Position numbers and translations under genes: made by a program. Under the pieces are notes generated by a model, which was not told the DNA's origin, ran no database searches, and worked only from the letters and a program-made list of their open reading frames with translations. A stretch of 14,598 nt of DNA from Candidatus Moraniibacteriota bacterium (GTDB lineage: Bacteria > Patescibacteriota > Minisyncoccia > Moranbacterales > GCA-2747515): NCBI GenBank assembly GCA_027016355.1, contig JALWAF010000028.1, forward strand, positions 1 to 14,598. The letters run 5' to 3'. This document shows positions 6,383 to 14,598 of this stretch, piece after piece (positions within the stretch are counted from its first letter, which is position 1; each line of letters opens with the position of its first letter).

Positions 6383-8122
6383 CTATTCCTTTGTAACACG
6401 CATCACTTCTTCAATACTAGTTAGTCCCTGCACAACTTTTAAAAATCCATCTTCAACCATAGTTATCATACCATCTTCACGTGCCTTTCGCTCCATCTCA
6501 TCAGAAGTTGCATTTTGTGTTATTAATTTTTCAATGTCTTCTGTAATTTCAAAAACTTCATAAATACCACTTCGCCCTTTATATCCACTGCTATTACATT
6601 TTGAACAACCTACAGGCTTAAATAATTCAATATCTGTCCATTTTGTACCATTTTTAAGTCCACCTACTTTATACAATGTTTCCAATATTGCATCAATTTC
6701 ATAATTTTTCCCCAATGTCTCCACTTCCTTTTGATTTAATTTGTATGATTTACGACATTCCACACAAAGTCTACGCACTAAACGCTGTGCCACTACAATG
6801 TTTGTTGTTGAAGCAATAAGAAATGGCTCCACACCCATATCAACCATACGTGGAATTGCACCTGCTGCAGAGTTTGTATGCAATGTCGATAGTACTAAAT
6901 GACCAGTCATAGCAGCATGAATTGCAATTTCAAGAGTTTCTTTATCACGAATCTCACCAACCATTATAATATCTGGATCTTGACGAAGTAGTGACCTAAG
7001 TCCTGCAGCGAATGTCATCCCAATTTTTGCATGCACTTGTGTCTGATTGATACTATCCATTCTATATTCTACAGGGTCTTCTACTGTAGAAATATTTACT
7101 TCAGGTGAGTTTAAAATATCTACAATTGTATAAAGAGTTGTTGTTTTACCAGAACCAGTTGGACCAGTAACAAGTACCATTCCATTTGGTTTGCGAATCT
7201 CTCTTTGAATTGCTTCCAATGCTTCACCCTGCAATCCCATCTTTTCCAATGACAAACCGGCTGATGTTTCGTCCAAGAGGCGCATAACAATTTTTTCACC
7301 ATCAAAAACTGGTAAGATACTCACACGAAACGATATCTTATATTCATCATTCTCAATTTTAAATCTGCCATCTTGTGGCAATCTGTGTTCATCCAATTTT
7401 AAGTCAGCTAAGACTTTAATTCGCGCAACGATTCCTGCTAGAGCTGATTTTGGTAATGTCATCGCCTGCCTCAAAATACCGTCTACTCTGTAACGTACCA
7501 TAACTTTTTTTTCTTGTGGTTCAATATGTATATCAGATGCTCCTTCTAATATTGCGTGTTTTATTAATGTGTCTACAATACGCACAATTGGTAAATCCTT
7601 CGCTATTTTTACTAAATCTTCATCTGGATTTTCATCAACGCTTTCATCATTATTTTTTTTATCAATTATTTCACCAAATTCTGCTTTTAAACTTTTTGTA
7701 TATTGTTTAAGCACTGTTTTTATACTGTCATCTGTTGTTACATATGGCATAATATCCAGATTGGTTTTTTTCTTGAGAAAATCAATCATTTGCATATCAT
7801 CCGGATTTTTCATTGCAACTTTTAAGGTATCTCCATCTTTATCAAAAACAATAACTTCAGATTTTTTTGCAACTTGTTGGGGTATAATATTTAAAATATC
7901 TTCACTAACCTCCTCTTTTGTCAAATCAACAAATGGATAACCTAGCGATGTTGCAATTGCCTTTGTACATTCCAATTCACTAAGTATATCTTCTTCTTTC
8001 AAAAGATTACAAAGTTGTGTATTGTCTTTTTGTGCATGTACAAAAAGCGGAGCAATAACACTCTCATCAACAATATTATTTTGTATTAAGTAATCGTATA
8101 ATTGTGTATTATCTATTTTCAT
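6383..8122 (-). CDS. pilB: Type IV pilus extension ATPase PilB (GspE family)
   Basis: The cytoplasmic hexameric ATPase that drives pilus extension through PilC. At 579 residues it is a normal PilB/GspE. The N-terminal part (1-145) fits two MshEN/GspE N-terminal domains, followed by a charged linker (about 150-170). The ATPase core has Walker A GPTGSGKT (320-327), an Asp box VEDPVE (347-352), Walker B around IIMVGEIRD (385-393) and a His box HLVLSTLHTN (408-417). The zinc-binding tetracysteine is complete: Cys453, Cys456, Cys506 and Cys509. This, with the MshEN region, separates it from the retraction ATPase PilT, which is shorter and lacks both. It is the first gene of the operon, with a promoter about 25 bases upstream and no good Shine-Dalgarno. 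It ends with TAG. Assignment is firm. Confidence 0.96.
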   Translation of the reverse strand: MKIDNTQLYDYLIQNNIVDESVIAPLFVHAQKDNTQLCNLLKEEDILSELECTKAIATSLGYPFVDLTKEEVSEDILNIIPQQVAKKSEVIVFDKDGDTLKVAMKNPDDMQMIDFLKKKTNLDIMPYVTTDDSIKTVLKQYTKSLKAEFGEIIDKKNNDESVDENPDEDLVKIAKDLPIVRIVDTLIKHAILEGASDIHIEPQEKKVMVRYRVDGILRQAMTLPKSALAGIVARIKVLADLKLDEHRLPQDGRFKIENDEYKISFRVSILPVFDGEKIVMRLLDETSAGLSLEKMGLQGEALEAIQREIRKPNGMVLVTGPTGSGKTTTLYTIVDILNSPEVNISTVEDPVEYRMDSINQTQVHAKIGMTFAAGLRSLLRQDPDIIMVGEIRDKETLEIAIHAAMTGHLVLSTLHTNSAAGAIPRMVDMGVEPFLIASTTNIVVAQRLVRRLCVECRKSYKLNQKEVETLGKNYEIDAILETLYKVGGLKNGTKWTDIELFKPVGCSKCNSSGYKGRSGIYEVFEITEDIEKLITQNATSDEMERKAREDGMITMVEDGFLKVVQGLTSIEEVMRVTKE

Positions 8123-8146
8123 ATTTTGTTTTTTGTATTCCTATAT

Positions 8147-8175
8147 ATTATATCATCAAAAGATATAGATACCAA
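8147..8175 (-). promoter_or_regulatory. Predicted sigma-70-type promoter of the pilus operon
   Basis: On the minus strand, TTGGTA (8170-8175) is followed by 17 bases and a perfect TATAAT (8147-8152), preceded by TGA, which makes an extended -10. Transcription would start near 8140, giving a very short leader of roughly 18 bases before pilB. It lies just downstream of the groEL terminator, so the pilus operon is transcribed separately from groEL. Confidence 0.65.
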
Positions 8176-8199
8176 ACATTATTCCTGAGTTGCTTAAAT

Positions 8200-8234
8200 A
8201 ATAAAAGTGAATCAGCTATGGATTCACTTTTATT
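8200..8234 (-). terminator. Intrinsic terminator of groEL
   Basis: A perfect 14-bp stem, AATAAAAGTGAATC (8200-8213) with GATTCACTTTTATT (8221-8234), and a 7-base loop. On the minus strand the outer arm reads as a U-rich tail (CTTTTATTATTT). It lies 34 bases past the groEL stop and before the pilB promoter. The near-symmetric A/T flanks could allow it to act in both directions, but no gene approaches from the left on the plus strand. Confidence 0.8.
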
Positions 8235-8268
8235 TAAAATCTACAACTTATTTTTACCAATACAAACC

Positions 8269-9952
<1,684 letters not shown>

Positions 9953-9966
9953 TAATGTATCAGTAA

Positions 9967-9993
9967 TTAGCAGTCTCACCACAAGAGTGCTAA
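9967..9993 (-). promoter_or_regulatory. CIRCE operator (HrcA binding site) upstream of groEL
   Basis: The plus strand reads TTAGCAGTC, nine bases, then GAGTGCTAA. The CIRCE consensus is TTAGCACTC-N9-GAGTGCTAA, so there is one mismatch, in the left arm, and the spacer length is exact. It lies just downstream of the predicted -10, the classic position for repression by HrcA, which is inactivated by heat or unfolded protein. hrcA is not in the window. Confidence 0.93.
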
Positions 9994-10004
9994 TACTTTA
10001 TTTT

Positions 10005-10032
10005 ATTGTACAGTTTTTTTCTTTTGTGTCAA
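10005..10032 (-). promoter_or_regulatory. Promoter of groEL
   Basis: On the minus strand a perfect TTGACA (10027-10032) is separated by 16 bases from TACAAT (10005-10010, five of six consensus bases). The predicted start, near 9998, lies directly before the CIRCE element, which would therefore be in the transcript leader. The leader to the ATG is about 65 bases. Confidence 0.78.
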
Positions 10033-10058
10033 CCCCGCTACAATTTCCAAAATATTAA

Positions 10059-11111
10059 TTAAACTTTAAATTCTACTACATCACCATCTTGCATGATATA
10101 ATCTTTACCAACTGTCTGTAGCTCACCACTGTCACGTGCAGCACTCCAGCTTCCTGCATTAAGTAATTTTTGCCAATTTATAACATCAGCTCTTATGAAT
10201 GAATCTTTGAAATCATTATGAATTACTGCTCCGGCCTCTGGTGCTGTAGAGCCTTTTTTAATTGTCCAGGCTCTTGACTCTACTTCACCGGTTGTAAGAA
10301 ATGTTTGTAACCCCAATAAATCGAATGCTTTGATTATCAAATCATTTAAATGTGATTCAATACCTAAATCTTTTGCATCACCTTCACTCATCTCCATAAG
10401 TTCTTCTTCTATTTTAATATCAAGCTTTACATGTGGCTTATTTTCTAAATCATCACTTAATTTTTCATCTGCATCAGATACATTATAAATATACATCACA
10501 GGCTTCATAGTAAGTAAACTCATTTCCCTCACAATAATCTGTTGTGGCTCATTTTCCAAATCAAATTCAACACTATTTGCAAGCCCACCTCTATCAAGTG
10601 CTTCTTGAATTTTTCGCACCAACTCTAATTGTATTGTCGCGTCTTTATCATTACCTCGTATAAGTTTTTCTAATCTCACAATAGTCCTATCAACTGTTAC
10701 CATATCAGCAAGTATGAGTTCTGTTTCAACAATTTCAATATCTCTTTTTGGCTCCACACTGTCATGTACATGTGTAATATTGTCATCATTAAATACTCTT
10801 ACGACTTGTGCAATAGCATCCACATCTCTAATATTAGCAAGAAACTTATTTCCAAGTCCTTCTCCTTCTGAAGCACCCTTTACAAGTCCTGCTATATCAA
10901 CAAATTCAATAACAGTTGGCACAATTTTTTGACTTTTTGACATTTTAGCAAGCTTATCCAATCTTTCATCAGGAACTGAAACAACCCCCACATTTGGCTC
11001 AATAGTACAAAATGGATAATTATTTATATCAACTGGATTTTTTGTTATAGCTTTAAAAAGGGTTGACTTACCAACATTAGGAAGACCTACAATACCTACT
11101 TGCAAACTCAT
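10059..11111 (-). CDS. ychF: Ribosome-binding ATPase YchF (Obg/HAS-GTPase family)
   Basis: A conserved P-loop NTPase of the Obg family that binds ribosomes and, unlike most relatives, prefers ATP. Visible motifs are the P-loop GLPNVGKST (9-17), switch [19 protein letters not shown] (72-88) with hydrophobic Leu76 where most GTPases have the catalytic Gln (HAS type), and NVSDAD at 210-215, in place of the GTP-selecting NKxD, consistent with ATP use. The coiled-coil helical region follows, then a C-terminal TGS domain (about 267-350) ending [10 protein letters not shown]. At 350 residues it is slightly shorter than the usual 360-365. It lies upstream of groEL but has its own predicted promoter, and groEL has a strong one, so the two need not be co-expressed. 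No terminator or Shine-Dalgarno is evident. Assignment is firm. Confidence 0.97.
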   Translation of the reverse strand: MSLQVGIVGLPNVGKSTLFKAITKNPVDINNYPFCTIEPNVGVVSVPDERLDKLAKMSKSQKIVPTVIEFVDIAGLVKGASEGEGLGNKFLANIRDVDAIAQVVRVFNDDNITHVHDSVEPKRDIEIVETELILADMVTVDRTIVRLEKLIRGNDKDATIQLELVRKIQEALDRGGLANSVEFDLENEPQQIIVREMSLLTMKPVMYIYNVSDADEKLSDDLENKPHVKLDIKIEEELMEMSEGDAKDLGIESHLNDLIIKAFDLLGLQTFLTTGEVESRAWTIKKGSTAPEAGAVIHNDFKDSFIRADVINWQKLLNAGSWSAARDSGELQTVGKDYIMQDGDVVEFKV

Positions 11112-11156
11112 ATTTTTTTATATACTTAATTAATTATCAAACAATGACTTGTTTGC

Positions 11157-11184
11157 ATTATACACATAAATCATCAATCTTCAA
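11157..11184 (-). promoter_or_regulatory. Predicted promoter of ychF
   Basis: On the minus strand, TTGAAG (11179-11184) is followed by 16 bases and a perfect TATAAT (11157-11162). The transcript would start near 11150, giving a leader of about 40 bases before the ychF ATG. It is back-to-back with the manB promoter, with nine bases between the two -35 boxes. Confidence 0.55.
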
Positions 11185-11193
11185 TATTCTACT

Positions 11194-11222
11194 TTGGTCT
11201 TTGTATTGTAAAGTGATATACT
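11194..11222 (+). promoter_or_regulatory. Predicted promoter of the phosphomannomutase gene
   Basis: TTGGTC (11194-11199), 17 bases, then TATACT (11217-11222), preceded by TGA, an extended -10. The start would be near 11229, about 25 bases before the ATG at 11254. The leader has no Shine-Dalgarno. A second AT-rich box (TATTAT, 11245-11250) is too close to the ATG to be preferred. Confidence 0.5.
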
Positions 11223-11253
11223 ATAAATGCCATAAACATTTAAATATTATACT

Positions 11254-12591
11254 ATGAATAAAGAAATTTTTAAAGCATATGATATCCGTGGCGTTTACCC
11301 AACCGACATAGATGAAGATACTGTTTACAAAATTGGTCGTGCAATTGTAAATGAACTTAATGCCAAAACGCTTGCTGTTGGACGCGACGCTCGTAAATCA
11401 GGACCCTCTCTACACAAAGAACTTATACGAGGTATAACTGACGCTGGATGTAATGTGATTGATTTGGATATGATTACAACTCCTATGTTGTATTTTTCTT
11501 CTCATCAACTTGATGTTGATGGTGCTGTATCAGTAACTGCTTCACATAATCCTGGAGAATACAATGGAATAAAAATTTGTCGTAAAAATGCACAACCTGT
11601 TGGGAGTACTAGTGGACTCAATGATATAAGAGATGCTGTTATTGCCAATAAATTTCAAGAAAATACTGAAAAAGGAACCATTACTAAATATGATATTAAA
11701 CCTGAGTATTATGAATATTTTGGAAAATTTGCTGATTTTGGTAATAAAAAATTTAAAATTGTTGTAGACTGTGCAAATACTATGGGTGTTTTAGAGCTAC
11801 CTTTTTACAAAGAAAAATTTGCAAATAATTTTGAAGTTATCGAACTATATTGCGATTTAAATAATGCCTACAATGCACATGAAGCAAATCCACTAAATAC
11901 AGATACATTAAAAGAGCTTCAAGAAAAAGTCAAAACCCAAAAAGCAGATTTGGGAATTGCATATGATGGAGATGCTGATCGTGTAGGATTTATAGATGAA
12001 ACAGGTGCTATTATACCAATGGACTTAATTACTGGGCTTATTGCAAAAGTATTGTTAAAAACAAATCCAAACTCAACCATCCTCTATGATTTACGTTCTT
12101 CAAGAGCTGTAAAAGAAGTTATTGAAGAAAGCGGAGGCATTGCTCACGAATGTCGTGTCGGTCATGCGTTTATAAAACAACAAATGGTTGAAGAAAATGC
12201 TCTTTTTGCAGGAGAATTATCTGGTCATTATTATTTCCAAGCCAATAAAAATGGTGAGGTAAGTACATTAGCAGCTTTTACGCTACTTAATCTAATGACT
12301 CAAACTAATCAAAAAATATCTGAACTTGTAAAAGACTTAAGACGATATTCACACAGTGGAGAAATAAATTCTCAAGTCAATAACAAAGAAACAGTGCTTG
12401 CAAAATTAAAAGAAAAATATTCCGATGGTAAACTTTCAGAATTAGATGGTATAAAAATTGATTATCCTGATTGGTGGTTTAATGTACGAGCATCAAATAC
12501 AGAGCCAGTTCTTCGATTAAATTGTGAAGCAAAAACTCCAGAGATGATGGAACAAAAACGAGATGAATTACTTGCAATTATTCGTGGATAA
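11254..12591 (+). CDS. manB: Phosphomannomutase / phosphoglucomutase (alpha-D-phosphohexomutase)
   Basis: Interconverts hexose 6-phosphate and hexose 1-phosphate, supplying mannose-1-P or glucose-1-P for sugar nucleotides used in surface polysaccharide and glycan synthesis in the cytoplasm. All four active-site elements are intact: the phosphoserine loop TASHNP (Ser97), the metal-binding loop DGDADR (238-243), the sugar-specificity loop GELSGHYYF (319-327) and the phosphate-binding loop RASNTEPVLR (412-421). At 445 residues it has the typical length of the bacterial PMM/PGM (ManB/AlgC) group. The GELSGH form and TEP loop fit dual PMM/PGM enzymes better than phosphoglucosamine mutase, but the exact sugar cannot be read from sequence alone. 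It is the only plus-strand gene here, divergent from ychF and convergent with the 150-residue gene, and is probably transcribed alone. Family is firm; substrate is moderate. Confidence 0.93.
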   Translation: MNKEIFKAYDIRGVYPTDIDEDTVYKIGRAIVNELNAKTLAVGRDARKSGPSLHKELIRGITDAGCNVIDLDMITTPMLYFSSHQLDVDGAVSVTASHNPGEYNGIKICRKNAQPVGSTSGLNDIRDAVIANKFQENTEKGTITKYDIKPEYYEYFGKFADFGNKKFKIVVDCANTMGVLELPFYKEKFANNFEVIELYCDLNNAYNAHEANPLNTDTLKELQEKVKTQKADLGIAYDGDADRVGFIDETGAIIPMDLITGLIAKVLLKTNPNSTILYDLRSSRAVKEVIEESGGIAHECRVGHAFIKQQMVEENALFAGELSGHYYFQANKNGEVSTLAAFTLLNLMTQTNQKISELVKDLRRYSHSGEINSQVNNKETVLAKLKEKYSDGKLSELDGIKIDYPDWWFNVRASNTEPVLRLNCEAKTPEMMEQKRDELLAIIRG

Positions 12592-12604
12592 TTTCACAAA
12601 TCAA

Positions 12605-12636
12605 AAAACACATCATATCTATTTATAATATGTTTT
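12605..12636. terminator. Weak candidate terminator between convergent genes
   Basis: AAAACACAT (12605-12613) and ATATGTTTT (12628-12636) pair at eight of nine positions around a 14-base loop, inside the 52-base gap between the stop of manB and the stop of the convergent 150-residue gene. The right arm ends in TTTT for the plus strand, and the left arm gives UUUU on the minus strand. The mismatch and low GC make the stem weak. Confidence 0.3.
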
Positions 12637-12643
12637 GATAAAC

Positions 12644-13096
12644 TTAATGTATTGTTTCAATTTGACCTTTTTCTACACGAAATTGACGTATTTCATTATC
12701 GACTTCTTCATTATTTGATGCTTTTAAAATTTTATCAAATAAATTAGCGATTTCTGTATCAATGCTATCAAAAATAAATTCACGTTCTTCTCCTAGGTTT
12801 ATACCAGTACCAACCAGAACTCGATGCATAATGTGTCCAGCCACCTCTTCTTTATCCATATCCCTAAAACATAAGCTGTGAATACTATCATCTCCTTCAA
12901 TCATTATATTACTACAATATTCATTATTATTTATTTTTTCAATTATTTTTTTTCTAATCTGCATTTGCTTATTACATAATTTAGTTGCATCCATCACATC
13001 ATATACACCTTCTTTTATTCCTTTAATTTTAGTTTGTTCTAAAATTGTATCCCTTTTTTGATTGCCTAAATTTGACATCATCTGTTCCATTCTCAT
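12644..13096 (-). CDS. Hypothetical protein, 150 residues, unrecognised
   Basis: I do not recognise this protein. It is a soluble, mixed charged sequence with no signal peptide or membrane segment. The N-terminal part (about 1-55) is helix-prone and basic, with a Met-rich start. A middle section holds Cys41, Cys61 and Cys76 and the segment SLCFRDMDKEEVAGHIMHRVL (75-95), and the C-terminus is acidic and helical (about 103-145). No motif points to an enzyme class. The frame is open with no competing long frame, and it fills the space between trpS (45 bases upstream) and the convergent manB, which supports a real gene. It may be expressed as a distal gene of the trpS transcript, as no terminator separates them. 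The start could be Met1 or Met3 (MEQMM); no Shine-Dalgarno decides. Confidence is moderate that it is coding, and there is none about its role. Confidence 0.7.
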   Translation of the reverse strand: MRMEQMMSNLGNQKRDTILEQTKIKGIKEGVYDVMDATKLCNKQMQIRKKIIEKINNNEYCSNIMIEGDDSIHSLCFRDMDKEEVAGHIMHRVLVGTGINLGEEREFIFDSIDTEIANLFDKILKASNNEEVDNEIRQFRVEKGQIETIH

Positions 13097-13141
13097 ATAT
13101 TTATTTTTATTTTATTAAATAATAATATTCTTTATAATTAC

Positions 13142-14125
13142 CTACATTACAAATCCAATTTTTTCTTTTACTTCTTGTATTTTTTGTGTGGCTTGTTCAT
13201 TTGCTTTTTTTGCTCCACTTTTTAAAATTCTTTTCACTTCTTCATCACTTATATCGTTTACTCTTTGTTGAAATGATGTTAAAAATTCTATAATCACTTC
13301 TGCCAAATCATTTTTAAAATCTCCAAATCCCCTTCCATCATACATAAGTTCTATTTCTTTTATACTCTTTTTTGACAATAAAGTATAGATGTTTAAAAGA
13401 TTTTGAAGTGCAGGTCTCTCATCAGAATAAGTTACATCGCTACCGCTATCAGTTACTGCTTTGCGAATCTTTTTGCGCACTACATCAGGTTCGTCCATGA
13501 GAGTAATGTAATTATATTTACTTACTGCAGACTTGCTCATTTTTTTTGTTGGGTCATCCAATCCCATAATGCGTTTACCTTCTGTAGTTAATTCTGGTTG
13601 TGGAACTATGAATGTATCACCGAATTTTTTATTAAATCTCCGTGCAAGCGTACGTGCTAATTCTACATGTTGTACTTGATCCTCCCCTACTGGTACCACA
13701 TCTGTATCATATAATAAAATATCAGCAGCCATAAGTACTGGGTAATCAAAAAGCCCGACACTGGCACGTTGCGCATCTCCTTTTGCACTTTTATCTTTAA
13801 ATTGTGTCATTTTCTCCATGTCTCCCATCCGAGCCGCAACACAGTTCAAAATCCAGCACAATTCTGTATGTGCATTCACATCTGACTGCACAAAAATATT
13901 TGATTTTTCTGGATCAATGCCAAGTGCAATATACGCTTTTGCAACATCTAGTATACGTCGTCGTAATTCCTTTGGATCTTGTGGAACTGTAATTGCATGA
14001 AGATCCACAATGCAAAAAGTTGCATCATATTCATCTTGCATGCTAACCCAATTTTTTATAGCTCCAAGATAATTTCCCAAATGCAATTCACCACTAGGCT
14101 GAACTCCTGAAAATGTTTTTTTCAT
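13142..14125 (-). CDS. trpS: Tryptophanyl-tRNA synthetase
   Basis: Charges tRNA-Trp with tryptophan in the cytoplasm; a class Ic synthetase. From the chosen start it has 327 residues, the normal size for bacterial TrpRS (about 325-335). It begins MKKTFSGVQPSGELHLGNYLG, where HLGN is the HIGH-type ATP motif. Further on are GEDQ (about 147-150), which helps bind substrate, and KKMSKS (about 194-199), the KMSKS loop. An ATG at 14158 would add eleven residues (MNDLIVKLLEF) not seen in the family, and it overlaps a TATAAT that could be the -10 box. For these reasons 14125 is preferred. No Shine-Dalgarno is visible at either. The gene may be regulated through the inverted repeat upstream, and there is no room for a T-box leader. 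Assignment is certain; the start is fairly sure. Confidence 0.96.
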   Translation of the reverse strand: MKKTFSGVQPSGELHLGNYLGAIKNWVSMQDEYDATFCIVDLHAITVPQDPKELRRRILDVAKAYIALGIDPEKSNIFVQSDVNAHTELCWILNCVAARMGDMEKMTQFKDKSAKGDAQRASVGLFDYPVLMAADILLYDTDVVPVGEDQVQHVELARTLARRFNKKFGDTFIVPQPELTTEGKRIMGLDDPTKKMSKSAVSKYNYITLMDEPDVVRKKIRKAVTDSGSDVTYSDERPALQNLLNIYTLLSKKSIKEIELMYDGRGFGDFKNDLAEVIIEFLTSFQQRVNDISDEEVKRILKSGAKKANEQATQKIQEVKEKIGFVM

Positions 14126-14157
14126 AAATTCTAATAATTTAACAATTAAATCATTCA

Positions 14158-14163
14158 TTATAT
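14158..14163 (-). promoter_or_regulatory. Candidate -10 box of trpS
   Basis: TATAAT on the minus strand, 33 bases before the preferred ATG, giving a leader of about 25 bases. No good -35 lies at 16-18 bases (best TTACTA at 18), and the upstream DNA is occupied by the inverted repeat, so an activator or relaxed promoter is possible. Confidence 0.4.
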
Positions 14164-14166
14164 AAA

Positions 14167-14194
14167 TAAGTATATTAATATAGTAATATACTTA
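14167..14194. repeat. Perfect 11-bp inverted repeat in the trpS promoter region (possible operator)
   Basis: TAAGTATATTA (14167-14177), six bases, then TAATATACTTA (14184-14194): all eleven positions match. It lies immediately upstream of the candidate -10 of trpS, about where the -35 and spacer would be. The 28-bp dyad is the size of a repressor site for a dimeric regulator. It does not match the TrpR operator as I know it. It has no GC-rich core and no U tract, so it is not a terminator. The regulatory role is inference. Confidence 0.55.
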
Positions 14195-14212
14195 CGCCCA
14201 TTTTACAATCAC

Positions 14213-14241
14213 AAAAGAACACTCTCAGGGAGTGTCCTTTT
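14213..14241 (-). terminator. Intrinsic terminator after the RNase J gene
   Basis: AAAAGAACACTC (14213-14224) pairs with GAGTGTCCTTTT (14230-14241) with one A:C mismatch and a 5-base loop. On the minus strand the stem is followed by a U-rich run (TTCTTTTGTG). It begins 22 bases past the stop of the gene entering from the right edge and separates it from trpS. Confidence 0.75.
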
Positions 14242-14263
14242 AAAAATCTATCCAAAATGTTAT

Positions 14264-14598
14264 TTACACCTCAATTACAACCGGTAAAATCATTGGTCGT
14301 CTCTGAGTCTTTTGGAAAAGATATTCTCCAATTTTATCACGAATATCATTTTCTACTTGTCGAAAATCCATTTTTGTATCTCTGCTAGTTGTTTTTTTAA
14401 CAATAGCTCTGACTTTTCGTTTAGTTTCATTTACAAGGTCAAAGTTTTCTTTAACATAAATAAATCCCCTAGAAGTAATTTGCATATTACCTACAATTTC
14501 TTTCGTTTTACTGTCAATAAGTACCGTAATTACATACATACCATCTTCAGATAACATTTGTCGATCTCTAAGAACAACATGTCCAATATCTCCAACAC
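14264..14598 (-). CDS. rnj: Ribonuclease J, C-terminal end (partial, runs off right edge)
   Basis: The last 110 residues of a protein that continues past the right edge. The frame is open from 14598 to a TAA at 14264. The visible part starts VGDIGHVVLRDRQMLSEDG, then YVITVLIDSKTKEIVG, then ITSRGFIYVKE, and ends FLQK-type helix, RRPMILPVVIEV (closely matching the end of the RNase J C-terminal domain, including the RGF and RRPMILP blocks). RNase J is a metallo-beta-lactamase/beta-CASP ribonuclease with 5'-3' exonuclease and endonuclease activity in mRNA decay and rRNA maturation. The catalytic metal-binding part lies outside the window, so its integrity cannot be checked. Its terminator follows at once. 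Assignment is firm. Confidence 0.93.
   Translation of the reverse strand, partial: VGDIGHVVLRDRQMLSEDGMYVITVLIDSKTKEIVGNMQITSRGFIYVKENFDLVNETKRKVRAIVKKTTSRDTKMDFRQVENDIRDKIGEYLFQKTQRRPMILPVVIEV

Noticed and set aside
14126..14158. Eleven-residue N-terminal extension of TrpS
   Set aside because: The ATG overlaps a TATAAT box and the added residues are not family-like; MKKTFSGVQPSGELHLGN is the standard TrpRS opening.
14126..14263. T-box leader for trpS
   Set aside because: The space between the RNase J terminator and the trpS start is too short and shows no T-box sequence or specifier stem.

Overview
This AT-rich window (clearly low GC by eye) looks like ordinary chromosome from a bacterium with a streamlined genome, most likely a Candidate Phyla Radiation (Patescibacteria) member. 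That assignment is inference. It rests on a compact type IV pilus operon with oversized prepilin-like proteins, groEL standing alone under a CIRCE operator without groES, RNase J, short protein lengths, and start codons that mostly lack a Shine-Dalgarno sequence. TGA ends two genes here (pilM and the 512-residue pilin-like gene) and tryptophan is read from TGG. The standard bacterial code therefore applies, and the UGA-recoded lineages are excluded.

Layout: positions 1-8122 hold one minus-strand pilus operon, read from right to left: pilB (extension ATPase), pilC (inner-membrane platform), a 512-residue prepilin-like protein with extra beta-sandwich-like domains, a 217-residue PilW/PulJ-like minor pilin, a 535-residue PilX/GspK-like protein with a large exported domain, pilM, and the start of a one-pass membrane protein in the PilN/PilO position that runs off the left edge. 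Spacing is tight (a 4-base ATGA overlap, and gaps of 4, 8, 38 and 44 bases), and a good promoter lies just before pilB. PilB powers assembly, PilC and PilM with the PilN/O-like protein form the inner-membrane machine, and the three prepilin-like proteins probably form an initiating or tip complex. No short major pilin and no pilT is present in the window.

Positions 8200-11253 hold groEL, with its own terminator, a strong promoter and a CIRCE element, and then ychF, all on the minus strand. The 142-base region 11112-11253 carries back-to-back promoters for ychF (minus) and a phosphomannomutase/phosphoglucomutase gene (plus, 11254-12591), the only plus-strand gene.

Positions 12644-14598 are minus strand again: an unrecognised 150-residue protein, trpS, a perfect 11-bp inverted repeat in the trpS upstream region, a terminator hairpin, and the C-terminal end of an RNase J gene that enters from the right edge. 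No stretch over 300 bases lacks a gene. I saw no tRNA, rRNA, CRISPR or insertion sequence.
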